Source: Hyphomicrobiales bacterium (lineage in GTDB: Bacteria > Pseudomonadota > Alphaproteobacteria > Rhizobiales > Rhizobiaceae). From it: a DNA stretch of 39,395 nucleotides. The notes below the pieces were generated by a model that made no database searches, was not told where the DNA came from, and was given only the letters and a program-made list of their open reading frames with translations. Shown here piece after piece: positions 23,841 through 33,012 of the stretch (positions are counted from its first letter, which is position 1; the number at the start of each line of letters is the position of its first letter). Both the position numbers and the translations under genes were made by a program. The stretch lies in assembly GCA_900471515.1 (NCBI GenBank), contig UCFC01000036.1, positions 1 through 39,395 of the forward strand, given 5' to 3'.

Positions 23841-25871
23841 ATGACGGAAACCGTGAAGTCCGTACCGGCGCCCCGCGATCAGCACCTGCGCGACATGGCC
23901 AATTGCATTCGGTTTCTCTCGATGGATGCCGTCGAGAAGGCCAAGAGCGGGCACCCGGGCATGCCGATGGGCATGGCCGACATTGCCGTCGTGCTCTTTT
24001 CCGACTTTCTGAAATTCGATGCTGAAGACCCTTACTGGTTCGACCGCGACCGTTTCCTGATCTCCAACGGCCACGGTTCGATGCTCCTTTACAGCCTGCT
24101 CTACCTGACGGGCTATCGGGACATGACGATCGACCAGATCCGGAATTTCCGGCAGATCGACAGCAGGACGGCAGGTCATCCGGAATACCGCCATGCCACG
24201 GGCATCGAGACGACCACCGGCCCGCTCGGGCAGGGCATTGCCAATTCGGTCGGTTTCGCCCTTGCCGAGCGCATCATGAACGCCCGGTTCGGCGATGATC
24301 TTTCAAGCCACTATACCTATGTCTTCCTCGGCGACGGATGCCTGATGGAGGGCATCAGCCAGGAGGCCATCTCGCTTGCCGGCCATCTGAAACTCGGCAA
24401 GCTGATCGCGTTCTGGGACAACAACTCGATATCGATCGACGGGGCGACGAGCCTGGCGGAATCCGACAACCAGCCGGCGCGCTTCCGCGCATCGAACTGG
24501 CACGTCCAGGAAATCGACGGTCACGACACCGACGCCATCCGCAACGCGATCGCCGAGGCGCAACGGATCAGCGATCGCCCGTCGCTGATCGCCTGCAAAA
24601 CCATTATCGGCTTCGGCTTTCCGACCAGGGCCGGCACGCAGAAGGCCCATAGTGACGCGCCCGGCGAGGAGGAGATCGCCGGCGCCCGCAAGATTCTCGG
24701 CTGGAGCGCGCCGCCCTTCGAGATCCCGTCAGACCTGCTGGAAGATTGGAGAAAGATCGGCGCGAAGGGACGTAACGCCCGTATGGCCTGGGCGATGCGG
24801 GTGCAGACGGCGCAGGCGGATGTCCGCGCCGATTTCGAACGCCGGATGAAGGGCGAACTGCCCCCGGACTGGACGGGGGCGATCGAGGCTGCAAAACAGG
24901 AGCTTCTGTCTGCCGAAAAGGACCTTGCCACAAGACAGGCGAGCGGGATCGTTCTCAATCACCTTGCCGAGGCCATTCCCGAGCTTCTCGGCGGATCGGC
25001 CGACCTGACGCCGTCGAACAATACCAAGGCCAAATCCATGATCGAGATCGCGCCGGGCCAGTATAACGGATCCTATATCCACTACGGCGTGCGTGAACAT
25101 GGAATGGCGGCGGCCATCAACGGGATTGCCCTGCACGGCGGGCTGGTCCCCTACGGCGGCACTTTCCTGACCTTTTCCGATTATGCCCGTCCGTCCATCC
25201 GGCTGGCGGCGATGATGGCCGTGCGGTCGATCTTCGTGATGACGCACGATTCCATCGGCCTCGGCGAGGACGGCCCGACACATCAGCCGGTCGAACATCT
25301 GACGGCGCTGCGCGCCATTCCGGGCCTTGCCGTGTTCCGCCCGGGCGACCCGATCGAGACGGCGGAATGCTGGCAGGCCATTCTCGAAGCCCCGCGGCAG
25401 GCCGCGCTGATCGCCTTGTCCCGCCAGCCCATGCCGCTTCTGAGAAGGCAGTCGGGCTCCGCCAACCTGTCGGCAAAGGGCGGATACGTTCTGTTCGAGG
25501 CAGAAGGCGGCGCTCGCGAGCTGACGATCATGTCGACCGGATCGGAATTGCACCTTGCTGTCGAGGCAAGGACGAGGCTTCAGGCGGAAGGCATTCCGAC
25601 GGCGGTCGTCTCCATGCCGTGCCGCCTGCTGTTCGAGGCACAGGCACCGGACTACAGGCGCGAGGTTCTTGGAGAGGGAACTGCGCGCGTCGCGGTGGAA
25701 GCAGCTGTCCAGGACAGCTGGGACCGGTATCTCGGGCTCGACGGCCGGTTCGTCGGCATGCACAGTTTCGGGGCCTCGGGCAAGATCGACGACGTTTATA
25801 AGAAGTTCGGTATCACGGCAGACGCCGTCGTGAAGGCTGCTGAGGACGCAGTTGGATTGCGGTATCGATAA
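23841..25871 (+). CDS. tkt: Transketolase
   Basis: The protein has 676 residues, full length. It moves two-carbon units between sugar phosphates in the pentose phosphate pathway, using thiamine diphosphate. Motifs: SGHPGMPMG (36-44), NGHGSM, TTGPLGQG, the cofactor motif starting GDGCLMEG (near 164) and ending WDNN, and the glutamate in REHGMAAAINGIALHGG (near 418) that activates the cofactor. GAGGAAACG precedes the ATG. It lies 210 bases after the mannosidase and may be a second copy used when sugars are the carbon source; no regulatory site was recognised in that gap. Confidence 0.95.
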   Translation: MTETVKSVPAPRDQHLRDMANCIRFLSMDAVEKAKSGHPGMPMGMADIAVVLFSDFLKFDAEDPYWFDRDRFLISNGHGSMLLYSLLYLTGYRDMTIDQIRNFRQIDSRTAGHPEYRHATGIETTTGPLGQGIANSVGFALAERIMNARFGDDLSSHYTYVFLGDGCLMEGISQEAISLAGHLKLGKLIAFWDNNSISIDGATSLAESDNQPARFRASNWHVQEIDGHDTDAIRNAIAEAQRISDRPSLIACKTIIGFGFPTRAGTQKAHSDAPGEEEIAGARKILGWSAPPFEIPSDLLEDWRKIGAKGRNARMAWAMRVQTAQADVRADFERRMKGELPPDWTGAIEAAKQELLSAEKDLATRQASGIVLNHLAEAIPELLGGSADLTPSNNTKAKSMIEIAPGQYNGSYIHYGVREHGMAAAINGIALHGGLVPYGGTFLTFSDYARPSIRLAAMMAVRSIFVMTHDSIGLGEDGPTHQPVEHLTALRAIPGLAVFRPGDPIETAECWQAILEAPRQAALIALSRQPMPLLRRQSGSANLSAKGGYVLFEAEGGARELTIMSTGSELHLAVEARTRLQAEGIPTAVVSMPCRLLFEAQAPDYRREVLGEGTARVAVEAAVQDSWDRYLGLDGRFVGMHSFGASGKIDDVYKKFGITADAVVKAAEDAVGLRYR

Positions 25872-25909
25872 GCAGAATCGAGACGCAGCCACTGCCCTGC
25901 CGGGTTTTG

Positions 25910-25921
25910 GCACACGTGTGC
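25910..25921. promoter_or_regulatory. Perfect 12-bp palindrome before the second ABC operon
   Basis: GCACACGTGTGC lies in the 148-base gap between transketolase and the Tat-type binding protein, 98 bases before the latter's ATG and followed by ATTTTCTT. With no loop it is an operator candidate rather than a terminator. No regulator is encoded next to it, and one 12-base palindrome may also be chance. Confidence 0.35.
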
Positions 25922-26019
25922 ATTTTCTTCGCTTCTGTCATTCCGATGTTACGCACCGGGGCTAGCAAGTTCTCAGAACTCATCTGGGGCGCCGCCTCGA
26001 CAGCGAAGGGAGACAGGGT

Positions 26020-27165
26020 ATGAATAGACGCGAATTTCTGATCACATCGTCGGCGGCTGCGGGCCTTCTCGCCCTTCCGCGCTTCGCCTCGGCCGCCGCA
26101 GGCACGATCGACCTCTACAGCGGTTCGGATTCCAATATTATCGACCTGTGGAACAACATCATCCGTCCGGCTTTCGAAAAGGCGCATCCGGAAGTGACCC
26201 TGAAGGTCACCGATGCCGGCGACAATAACGGCCTTCGCGCCATCGGCGACCGCGCTCTCGCTGCGCTTAAGACCAAGACCGATCCGCAGGCCGACCTCTT
26301 CGAATCCTTCGATCCGCGCCTTCCGGCCGGCGGCATCGATGCCGGGCTCTGGGTAAAGTTCTCCGCTGAGAACGTACCCGGCTTCGACCGCGTCAATCCG
26401 CTCGCTATCGACACGCCCTACTCATTGCCCTATCGCGGCTCGCAGGTTCTGCTTGCCTATGACAAGACCAAGCTCGACCCGAAGGATGCGCCGAAGACCT
26501 GGGAACAGCTGACGGCCTGGATCAAGGCCAATCCCGGCCAGTTCATCTACAACCGTCCGGACAAGGGCGGCTCGGGCGGCAATTTCGTCCGCCGCGCCAT
26601 TCATGAAGCCAACGGCCGCGATCCGAAGAAGTTCAAGATCGACAACTTCACCGCCGATTATGCCGAGCAGTCGCTGACGCCCGCCTGGAAGATCCTCAAC
26701 GATCTCGCGCCGTCGCTCTATCAGAAGGGCGCCTATACCGCCGGCAACACGCAGTCGATCCAGCTGCTCTCCCAGGGCGTCGTGACCATGGCTCCGGTCT
26801 GGTCCGACCAGGTCCTGCAGGCAATCTCGCAGGGCGTTCTGCCCGAGACGACCGGCCTCGTGCAGCTCTCCGATCTCGCGCTCTGCGGCGGGTTCTCGGC
26901 CATGACGATTTTCACGAACGGCGCCAACAAGGACGCCGCCCTCAAGCTCGCCTCCTTCATGCTGACGAGCGAGATGCAGGAAGCCATCATCACCGAGATC
27001 GGCGGTTTCCCGGGCGTTTCCTGGGATCACATTTCCGAAGACCTGCGCAAGAAATATGCCGATGTCATCCCGGCCACGATCCCGACCTTCCCGGGCGGCG
27101 ATTGGGAAAAGGCGATCAACGACGGCTGGTACCGCAACGTCGCTCCCGGAATCAGCCGCACCTGA
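26020..27165 (+). CDS. Tat-exported ABC solute-binding protein
   Basis: The protein has 381 residues. The N terminus NRREFLITSSAAAGLLALP is a twin-arginine signal with cleavage after ASA near residue 26, so it is exported folded. The mature part is a type II solute-binding fold of the iron/thiamine/putrescine/phosphosugar group (IDLYSGSDSNIIDLWNNI, PYRGSQVLLAYDKTKL, FPGVSWDHI). GGGAGA precedes the ATG. It is the first gene of a four-gene importer operon and overlaps the first permease (TGATG). The ligand is unknown; the phosphatase gene at the end of the operon hints at a phosphorylated compound, which is speculation. Confidence 0.85.
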   Translation: MNRREFLITSSAAAGLLALPRFASAAAGTIDLYSGSDSNIIDLWNNIIRPAFEKAHPEVTLKVTDAGDNNGLRAIGDRALAALKTKTDPQADLFESFDPRLPAGGIDAGLWVKFSAENVPGFDRVNPLAIDTPYSLPYRGSQVLLAYDKTKLDPKDAPKTWEQLTAWIKANPGQFIYNRPDKGGSGGNFVRRAIHEANGRDPKKFKIDNFTADYAEQSLTPAWKILNDLAPSLYQKGAYTAGNTQSIQLLSQGVVTMAPVWSDQVLQAISQGVLPETTGLVQLSDLALCGGFSAMTIFTNGANKDAALKLASFMLTSEMQEAIITEIGGFPGVSWDHISEDLRKKYADVIPATIPTFPGGDWEKAINDGWYRNVAPGISRT

Positions 27166-28055
27166 TGGCGCTGCATGCCGCACAGCCTGCGGTCGCGCAC
27201 CGCGCTCCGTCGCTCGGCAGGGGGAGCCTTTACGGGCTCCTCCTGGTCGGCATGCCGGTCTTTCTGGTCGGCTGGCTGATCATCTTTCCGATCCTCTCGG
27301 CCGTCGCAACCACCATCTTCGTCCGCCAGCCGGACGGGACGAGCGGCTTCTCGCTCGCCTCCTACCATTTCTTCTTCACCGATACCTACAGCCTCAACAA
27401 CCTCTGGCTGACGCTCTGGACGACCATGGTCTGCGGGCTGCTCCTGCTTGCGATCGGCCTTCCGATTGCCCTTTACCTGCGCTTTTCCGGCAGCCGCCTC
27501 GCGGCCTACGTGCAGGGGCTGGCAATCTTTCCGATGTTCGTTCCCTCGATCATTCTCTCCTATGCCCTGATCCGCACGATCGGGCCGAACGGTACGGTCG
27601 ATATCCTGCTCAACGCCGTTGGCCTGCCAAAACTGCCCAGCCCCTATCTGACGCCCTGGGGACCGGTCATCGGCCTCGTCTGGGACAATCTGCCTTTGAC
27701 GGTACTGATGCTGACGGCTGGCCTCGCGTCTGTTTCCAACAGCTCCGTCGAGGCGGCCCGTGATGTCGGCGCAACGCCTTTGCGCGTCTTCATCTCGATC
27801 ATCCTGCCGCGCATGGGCAATTCGCTGCTGGTCACGGCCTCCTTCGCCGTTCTCGGCATATTCTCCGCCTTCACCTTGCCCTATGTGCTTGGTCCGGCCT
27901 CTCCGGAGATGATGGGACCGTTCATGCAGCGCACCTTTGCCGACATGAACGACCCGCTCGGTGCGCTCACGCAGGCCGTCATCACCTTCGGCTTCTGCCT
28001 CCTCTTCGGCGTCTTCTATGTCTGGTCGATCGCCCGCAACCGGGAGGGTCGGTGA
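27165..28055 (+). CDS. ABC importer permease 1
   Basis: The protein has 296 residues and six membrane helices, with the coupling motif SVEAARDVGATPLRVFISIILPRMG. The start ATG 27165 overlaps the binding-protein stop codon. It belongs to the PotB/FbpB/YnjC-type permeases and pairs with the next gene product. Confidence 0.9.
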   Translation: MALHAAQPAVAHRAPSLGRGSLYGLLLVGMPVFLVGWLIIFPILSAVATTIFVRQPDGTSGFSLASYHFFFTDTYSLNNLWLTLWTTMVCGLLLLAIGLPIALYLRFSGSRLAAYVQGLAIFPMFVPSIILSYALIRTIGPNGTVDILLNAVGLPKLPSPYLTPWGPVIGLVWDNLPLTVLMLTAGLASVSNSSVEAARDVGATPLRVFISIILPRMGNSLLVTASFAVLGIFSAFTLPYVLGPASPEMMGPFMQRTFADMNDPLGALTQAVITFGFCLLFGVFYVWSIARNREGR

Positions 28056-28873
28056 TGCGCCGGCCGACTGCCTTGAAATTCGACTGGACGGGCCTGGTGC
28101 TGGCGATGCTGCTGACGCTGTTCATCGCTCTGCCGCTGCTGGTTGTCGCCACCTGGGCCTTCACCGAGGTCTGGCGCTATCCTTCCGTCATTCCTCAGCA
28201 GTTCGGTCTGCGGTTCTGGTCGCAGACGCTTGCCCGCAAGGATGTCTGGGACGCGTTGTTCCTCAGCCTGCGTCTGACCGCGACCGTGACGGCGCTCTCG
28301 GCGATCGTCTGCCTGCCCGCCGCCTATGCCTTTGCAAGGATGCGTTTTCCCGGCCGCAACGTCCTGTTCCTGTCGTTCCTCGCCTCGCATGCCTTTCCGA
28401 AATTCGGCCTGCTGGTGGCGATCGCCGGTATCTTTCTGCAACTCGGGCTGATCAGCACCTTCTGGGGCGTGGTGCTGATCCAGCTCGTCGGCACTTTGAT
28501 GCTGATGATCTGGATCCCGGTCGCCGCCTTCCAGAATGTCGACCGGCGCATGGAGGAAGCCGCGCGCGATGCCGGCGCGACGCCGCTTCGCGTCTTCTGG
28601 TCGATCACGCTTCCACAGGCCGCGCCGACGATATCCGCGGCCCTGCTGCTGACCTTCGTCGGGACCTTTTATGAGACGGAAGGCGCCTGGCTGATCGGAG
28701 CGCCCGAAATCCGTACCATGCCGGTGCTGATGATCAGCTTCATCAACAGCCAGATCGTCGTGCAATATGGGGCGGTCCTCTCCGTCATGCTGTGGGTGCC
28801 GTCCTTCGCGGCGTTGATGTTTGCGCGGCGCGTCGTCGGAACCGGCGCCTTCGCGCGGGGTTTTGGCGCCTGA
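28055..28873 (+). CDS. ABC importer permease 2
   Basis: The protein has 272 residues and six helices, with the coupling motif MEEAARDAGATPLRVFWSITLPQA, nearly the same as that of its partner, as fits a pair docking on one ATPase dimer. A GTG at 28052 is also possible; ATG 28055 gives the same TGATG overlap seen at the previous junction. Confidence 0.9.
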   Translation: MRRPTALKFDWTGLVLAMLLTLFIALPLLVVATWAFTEVWRYPSVIPQQFGLRFWSQTLARKDVWDALFLSLRLTATVTALSAIVCLPAAYAFARMRFPGRNVLFLSFLASHAFPKFGLLVAIAGIFLQLGLISTFWGVVLIQLVGTLMLMIWIPVAAFQNVDRRMEEAARDAGATPLRVFWSITLPQAAPTISAALLLTFVGTFYETEGAWLIGAPEIRTMPVLMISFINSQIVVQYGAVLSVMLWVPSFAALMFARRVVGTGAFARGFGA

Positions 28874-28897
28874 GCGCCGGCAGAAAGGGTTTCAACA

Positions 28898-29977
28898 ATG
28901 GCACATCTGGCGATCGAAGGCGTTTCGAAGAGCTTCGGCCATACGTTTGCCGTCCGTGACTTCTCGCTCGAGGTCGGCGACGGCGAACTCGTCTGCCTGC
29001 TCGGCCCCTCGGGCTCCGGCAAATCGACGCTGCTTCGCATGATCGGCGGTTTCGAGCACCCGAGCGCAGGCAGCATTCGCATCGACGCGAGAGACGTGAC
29101 GAACCTGCCGCCGGAGCGGCGCCCGACCGGCATGGTCTTCCAGAGCCATGCGCTCTGGACGCATATGGATGTCTTCAACAACATCGCCTTCGGGCTGAAA
29201 TTGCGGCGCCTGCCGAAGGCCGAGATCCGCCAGCGGGTCGAGGATGCTCTCGCTCTCGTCGGTCTCGCCGATTACGGGCGGCGTGCGGTGACACAGCTTT
29301 CCGGAGGCCAGCAGCAGCGCGTGGCGCTTGCCCGTTCGCTGGTCCTCGAGCCGAAGATCCTACTGCTCGACGAGCCCTTCGCCAGCCTCGACCAGCACCT
29401 GCGCGAGCGGCTGCGGGAGGAAGTGCGCGATATCCAGCAACGGCTCGGCATCACGACATTGTTCGTCACCCACGGTCAGGACGAGGCCCTGGCGCTCGCC
29501 GACCGCATCGTCGTCATGCGTGACGGGCGCACCGAACAGGTGGCTCCGCCGAGCGTCATCTACCGCGAGCCGCAGACGGCCTTCGTCGCCGGCTTCATCG
29601 GCTCTATGAACTTCGTGGAGGGCGAGATCCGCAACGGGGTCTGCACGCATCCGCTGTTCGGCTTTTCCGTTCCCGTTGCCGACGGTCCCGTGACGCTCGC
29701 CATGCGTCCGGAAGCCCTGACGGTGCGTCCCGCCGGCCGAACGGCAGATGCGACGGTCCGCCGCGTTACCGATTTCGGCACCCACAAGATCGTCGATGTC
29801 GATCTCGCCGACGGCATCAGGCTGAAGGCGATGGTTGCGCCGGCCGAAACGATCAGGGCCGGGATGGCCGTCGCCCCCAGTTGCTCAGGCTTCTTCGCTT
29901 TCCGCGACAACGCCCTCATCCACCAATCGGGAGAGCCGCAGGCGGCTGCGCCCGCAAAGCCGCTCCCCGCGACCTGA
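28898..29977 (+). CDS. ABC importer ATPase (PotA/FbpC type)
   Basis: The protein has 359 residues. Walker A is GPSGSGKST (36-44), the signature LSGGQQQR, Walker B ILLLDEPFASLD and the switch histidine lies in FVTHGQDEA. A TOBE-type domain follows, with MRPEALTV. AAGGG precedes the ATG, 24 bases after the second permease. It ends six bases from the convergent phosphatase gene. One position in the Q-loop neighbourhood reads FQSHALWTHM where most relatives have FQxYALFPHM. Confidence 0.9.
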   Translation: MAHLAIEGVSKSFGHTFAVRDFSLEVGDGELVCLLGPSGSGKSTLLRMIGGFEHPSAGSIRIDARDVTNLPPERRPTGMVFQSHALWTHMDVFNNIAFGLKLRRLPKAEIRQRVEDALALVGLADYGRRAVTQLSGGQQQRVALARSLVLEPKILLLDEPFASLDQHLRERLREEVRDIQQRLGITTLFVTHGQDEALALADRIVVMRDGRTEQVAPPSVIYREPQTAFVAGFIGSMNFVEGEIRNGVCTHPLFGFSVPVADGPVTLAMRPEALTVRPAGRTADATVRRVTDFGTHKIVDVDLADGIRLKAMVAPAETIRAGMAVAPSCSGFFAFRDNALIHQSGEPQAAAPAKPLPAT

Positions 29978-29983
29978 CGTGTC

Positions 29984-30817
29984 TCAGGCCCTCGGCTGAA
30001 AACCCTCCTGCAGCCAGGGATGCAGCGCCTTGCTCGCTGCCAGGATATCGCCTTTGCCGGTGACGGCAGCGCCGGAAAACCGTGTGACGATACCGCCCGC
30101 TTCCTCGACCATCAGCGCCGAAGCGCCGAAGTCGTGAACCGAGAGGCCGTCCTCGAAGAAGCCGTCCAGCCGGCCGCAGGCGACATAGGCGATCGAAAGT
30201 GCTGCCGAACCGAGACGGCGCACACCGGCGGTATTGGCCATCAGCCGCTTCACGGCGTCGAAATAGAGTTCCTCCGGGACCGCCTTGACCTGGCCGGGTA
30301 TCGGCAGGCCGGCGCCGATCAGCACGTTCTGGATGTCGGCAACCTCGGCGCAATGGATCCGCTCGCCGTCCAGCCAGGCGCCGGCGCCGGCCTCGACGCT
30401 GAAAAGTTCGTCCTGCATGGCGTCGTAAACGACGCCGGCAACGATGCGGCCGCCCTCGGCGATCGAGATCGTCATGCCGAAATGCGGAATGCCCCAGGCA
30501 AAATTCGTCGTGCCGTCGATCGGGTCGATATAGATGACCGGCGCGTCCGCGCCAGCCTGCCGGTTGCCGACCTCTTCCTCACCCCTTATCGCGTAGGACG
30601 GGAATGCCTTGACCATCTCCTCGACGATGATCCGCTCGACCGCGACATCGATTTCCGTCTGGTAGTCGCGCGGCGCCTTGTGGACCATCTCGGCCGCCGT
30701 GCGCCGCCTGAGCGCGTTGCGCGCCGTCTCTCCTGCCTTGAGGGCTGTTTCGGCCAGGACGAGAAGGCGGGGCGAGGCTGCCGGCGACAGACGCGCGGCG
30801 GTCGAAGACAATTTCAT
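29984..30817 (-). CDS. Inositol monophosphatase family protein
   Basis: The protein has 277 residues and the metal-site motifs of this magnesium-dependent phosphatase family: GEEEVG (79-84), IDPIDGTTNF (97-106) and DFGASALMVEEAGG (near 228), which stands for the usual WDxAAG; the tryptophan is replaced by histidine (HDFG). It is cytosolic. Members hydrolyse inositol phosphate, 3'-phosphoadenosine phosphate, histidinol phosphate or fructose bisphosphate. It is convergent with the importer and not in its operon; a joint role in using a phosphorylated sugar or polyol is possible but not shown. The ribosome site is poor. The 227 bases before it hold nothing recognisable. Confidence 0.85.
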   Translation of the reverse strand: MKLSSTAARLSPAASPRLLVLAETALKAGETARNALRRRTAAEMVHKAPRDYQTEIDVAVERIIVEEMVKAFPSYAIRGEEEVGNRQAGADAPVIYIDPIDGTTNFAWGIPHFGMTISIAEGGRIVAGVVYDAMQDELFSVEAGAGAWLDGERIHCAEVADIQNVLIGAGLPIPGQVKAVPEELYFDAVKRLMANTAGVRRLGSAALSIAYVACGRLDGFFEDGLSVHDFGASALMVEEAGGIVTRFSGAAVTGKGDILAASKALHPWLQEGFQPRA

Positions 30818-31044
30818 GAGGACAATCCGTGTGATGACTGAGGATGGCGGGCAGTTCGGCGCTTCTCATTGCAAATGCGCATGATGTTTTTATGAAACAG
30901 GCGACATGCTGCAAGTCGCCGCGCGCGATGCCGGCGCGACGGCCGGTTCCGGCAACGATCGGCGCGGCGCCTGCCTGGACTGAATCACGATTCACACGGC
31001 TGCCGCAATATGTCGCCGCCAGCCGATTCTGGCAGTGCCCGACC

Positions 31045-32772
31045 TTACCGGGACAGGAAGTTCGAGACCGTCAGGTCCACGAGTTCGTCTCCCCGGCCGT
31101 TCATGACAGCGCGGATGGCCCAGAGACCGAAACCCTTCACCTGCGCCGCTTCGATCTTCGGCGGCATCGACAGTTCCTGTGTATTCGTCACGACGTCGAG
31201 CAGGGCCGGGCCGGGATGCGCCAGAATTTCCCTGACGGCGCCGTCAAGCTCGGCCGGATCCTCGACGCGAATGCCATGGATTCCGGCCGCGCGGGCAACC
31301 GCCGCAAAATCCGGGTTCTTGAGTTCCGTGCCGGTTTCAAGAAACCCCGAAGCTTTCATTTCCATCGCCACGAACCCCAGAACGGAGTTGTTGAAGACGA
31401 CGACCTTCACCGGCAGGTTCTGTTGAACGAGCGTCAGGACGTCGCCCATCAACATGGCAAAGCCGCCGTCGCCGGACATGCTGACGATCTGGCGGTCCCG
31501 GTATGTCGCCTGTGCCCCGATCGCCTGGGGAAGAGCGTTGGCCATCGATCCGTGCACCAGCGATCCGATCAGGCGACGTTTCCCGTTCATTTTCAGGTAG
31601 CGAGCCGCCCAGATGGTGGGCGTTCCGACATCGAAGGTGAAAACGGCATCGTCGGAGGCGTGCTCGCTCAGAAGGCGTGCCACATATTGCGGATGGATCT
31701 TGCCGCCCTGTCTGCCGGTGGCGAGGTCGTCGAGGCCTTCACGCGCTTTCCTGTAGGCGGCAAGGCACTCATCCAGGTGGTTCCTGTCTGCTCGCTCTGC
31801 CAGCTTCGGCAGCGTTGCCGCCAGTGTGGATCTGACGTCGCCGACGATTGCGAGATCCAGCGAGGCCCTGCGGCCAAGATTTTCCGGGCGAATATCCACC
31901 TGCACGATTTTGGCGCCGGTCGGGTAGAATTGCCGGTAGGGGAAATCGGTGCCGAGCATGAGGAGCATGTCGCACTCCAGCATGGCCTTGTAACCTGACG
32001 AAAAGCCGATCAGGCCGGTCATGCCGACATCGAAGGGATTGTCCCACTCGACATGTTCCTTGCCGCCGAGCGCGTGGACAACAGGCGCCTTCAGCCGATC
32101 CGCAAGGGCGATCAGCTCGTCATGCGCCCCCTGGCAGCCACGCCCGCACAGAAGCGTGACTTTCGAACTCTCGTTGAGCAATGCCGACAATCGCTCGATC
32201 TGATCGTTCGTCGGCACGATGCTCGGCTGGGGCAGGGCAAGCGCAGCCGGTGTCGAAATCTTCGCCGTGAAATCGGTCAAAGCCACGTCGCCCGAAATGA
32301 CCACGACGGCAACGCCCCGTTTTCCGATGGCGGTGCGAACGGCCATCTCGATGACCGCCGGCAATTGCTCCGGGTGGCTGACCAGTTCGCAATAGTGGCT
32401 GCATTCCCGGAAAAGCTGATCGGGATGCGTTTCCTGGAAATAGCCCCTGCCGATTTCGGCCGAAGGGATCTGGGCGGCAATGGCCAGGACGGGGACGCGG
32501 GAGCGATGGCAGTCGAACAGGCCGTTGATGAGGTGAAGGTTGCCCGGACCGCAGCTTCCGGCGCAGACGGCCAGCCCGCCGCTCAGATGAGCTTCTGCAC
32601 CTGCCGCGAAAGCGGCTGTCTCTTCGTGGCGGGTGTGGACCCACTCGATGTCGCCTCTTTTCCGGAGTGCTTCCGTAAGCCCGTTCAGACTGTCTCCGAC
32701 TACGCCGTATATCCGCTTGACCCCGGCCGAATGCAGAACTTCTGTCAGTACATCAGCGACGTTGGACTTCAT
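31045..32772 (-). CDS. poxB: Pyruvate dehydrogenase (quinone), PoxB type
   Basis: The protein has 575 residues, like E. coli PoxB (572). It oxidises pyruvate to acetate and CO2, passing electrons through FAD to membrane quinone. It shows the thiamine diphosphate glutamate in HTRHEETAAFAAGAEA, the family segment THPDQLFRECSHYCELV, a central FAD domain, and the cofactor motif beginning SGDGGFAMLM (near 430) and ending VVFNN. Close relatives are acetolactate synthases, but the length and the ECSHYCE segment favour PoxB. ATG 32772 follows AGGAG; the frame is open 61 codons further up, but that part is unlike the family. The C terminus is short of clear hydrophobicity, so membrane binding is assumed from the family. 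Confidence 0.88.
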   Translation of the reverse strand: MKSNVADVLTEVLHSAGVKRIYGVVGDSLNGLTEALRKRGDIEWVHTRHEETAAFAAGAEAHLSGGLAVCAGSCGPGNLHLINGLFDCHRSRVPVLAIAAQIPSAEIGRGYFQETHPDQLFRECSHYCELVSHPEQLPAVIEMAVRTAIGKRGVAVVVISGDVALTDFTAKISTPAALALPQPSIVPTNDQIERLSALLNESSKVTLLCGRGCQGAHDELIALADRLKAPVVHALGGKEHVEWDNPFDVGMTGLIGFSSGYKAMLECDMLLMLGTDFPYRQFYPTGAKIVQVDIRPENLGRRASLDLAIVGDVRSTLAATLPKLAERADRNHLDECLAAYRKAREGLDDLATGRQGGKIHPQYVARLLSEHASDDAVFTFDVGTPTIWAARYLKMNGKRRLIGSLVHGSMANALPQAIGAQATYRDRQIVSMSGDGGFAMLMGDVLTLVQQNLPVKVVVFNNSVLGFVAMEMKASGFLETGTELKNPDFAAVARAAGIHGIRVEDPAELDGAVREILAHPGPALLDVVTNTQELSMPPKIEAAQVKGFGLWAIRAVMNGRGDELVDLTVSNFLSR

Positions 32773-33012
32773 CGAATGGCTCCTGCGCTTTGGGGTTTCG
32801 GGATCACCGACAAGAGAAGCTAGGCCTCGCTCGACGCTTCTCAACCGCAAGACCTGCCAGAGCGGCGCAGCCGTCAAGCCGGATCTGCTCGCCGTCTGCG
32901 CTGAAAGCGCCCGTCTGCCCGCATGTCCGGAAGGTTGTCTCCCGCACAAAGACATCGGTTCGGCCCGCCCCCTGCGCTTGCCGGATCCGATCGATGCAAT
33001 GGGCGCCGCACC

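Noticed and set aside
32773..32955. N-terminal extension of PoxB
   Set aside because: These 61 codons are basic and unlike the family, and AGGAG directly precedes ATG 32772.
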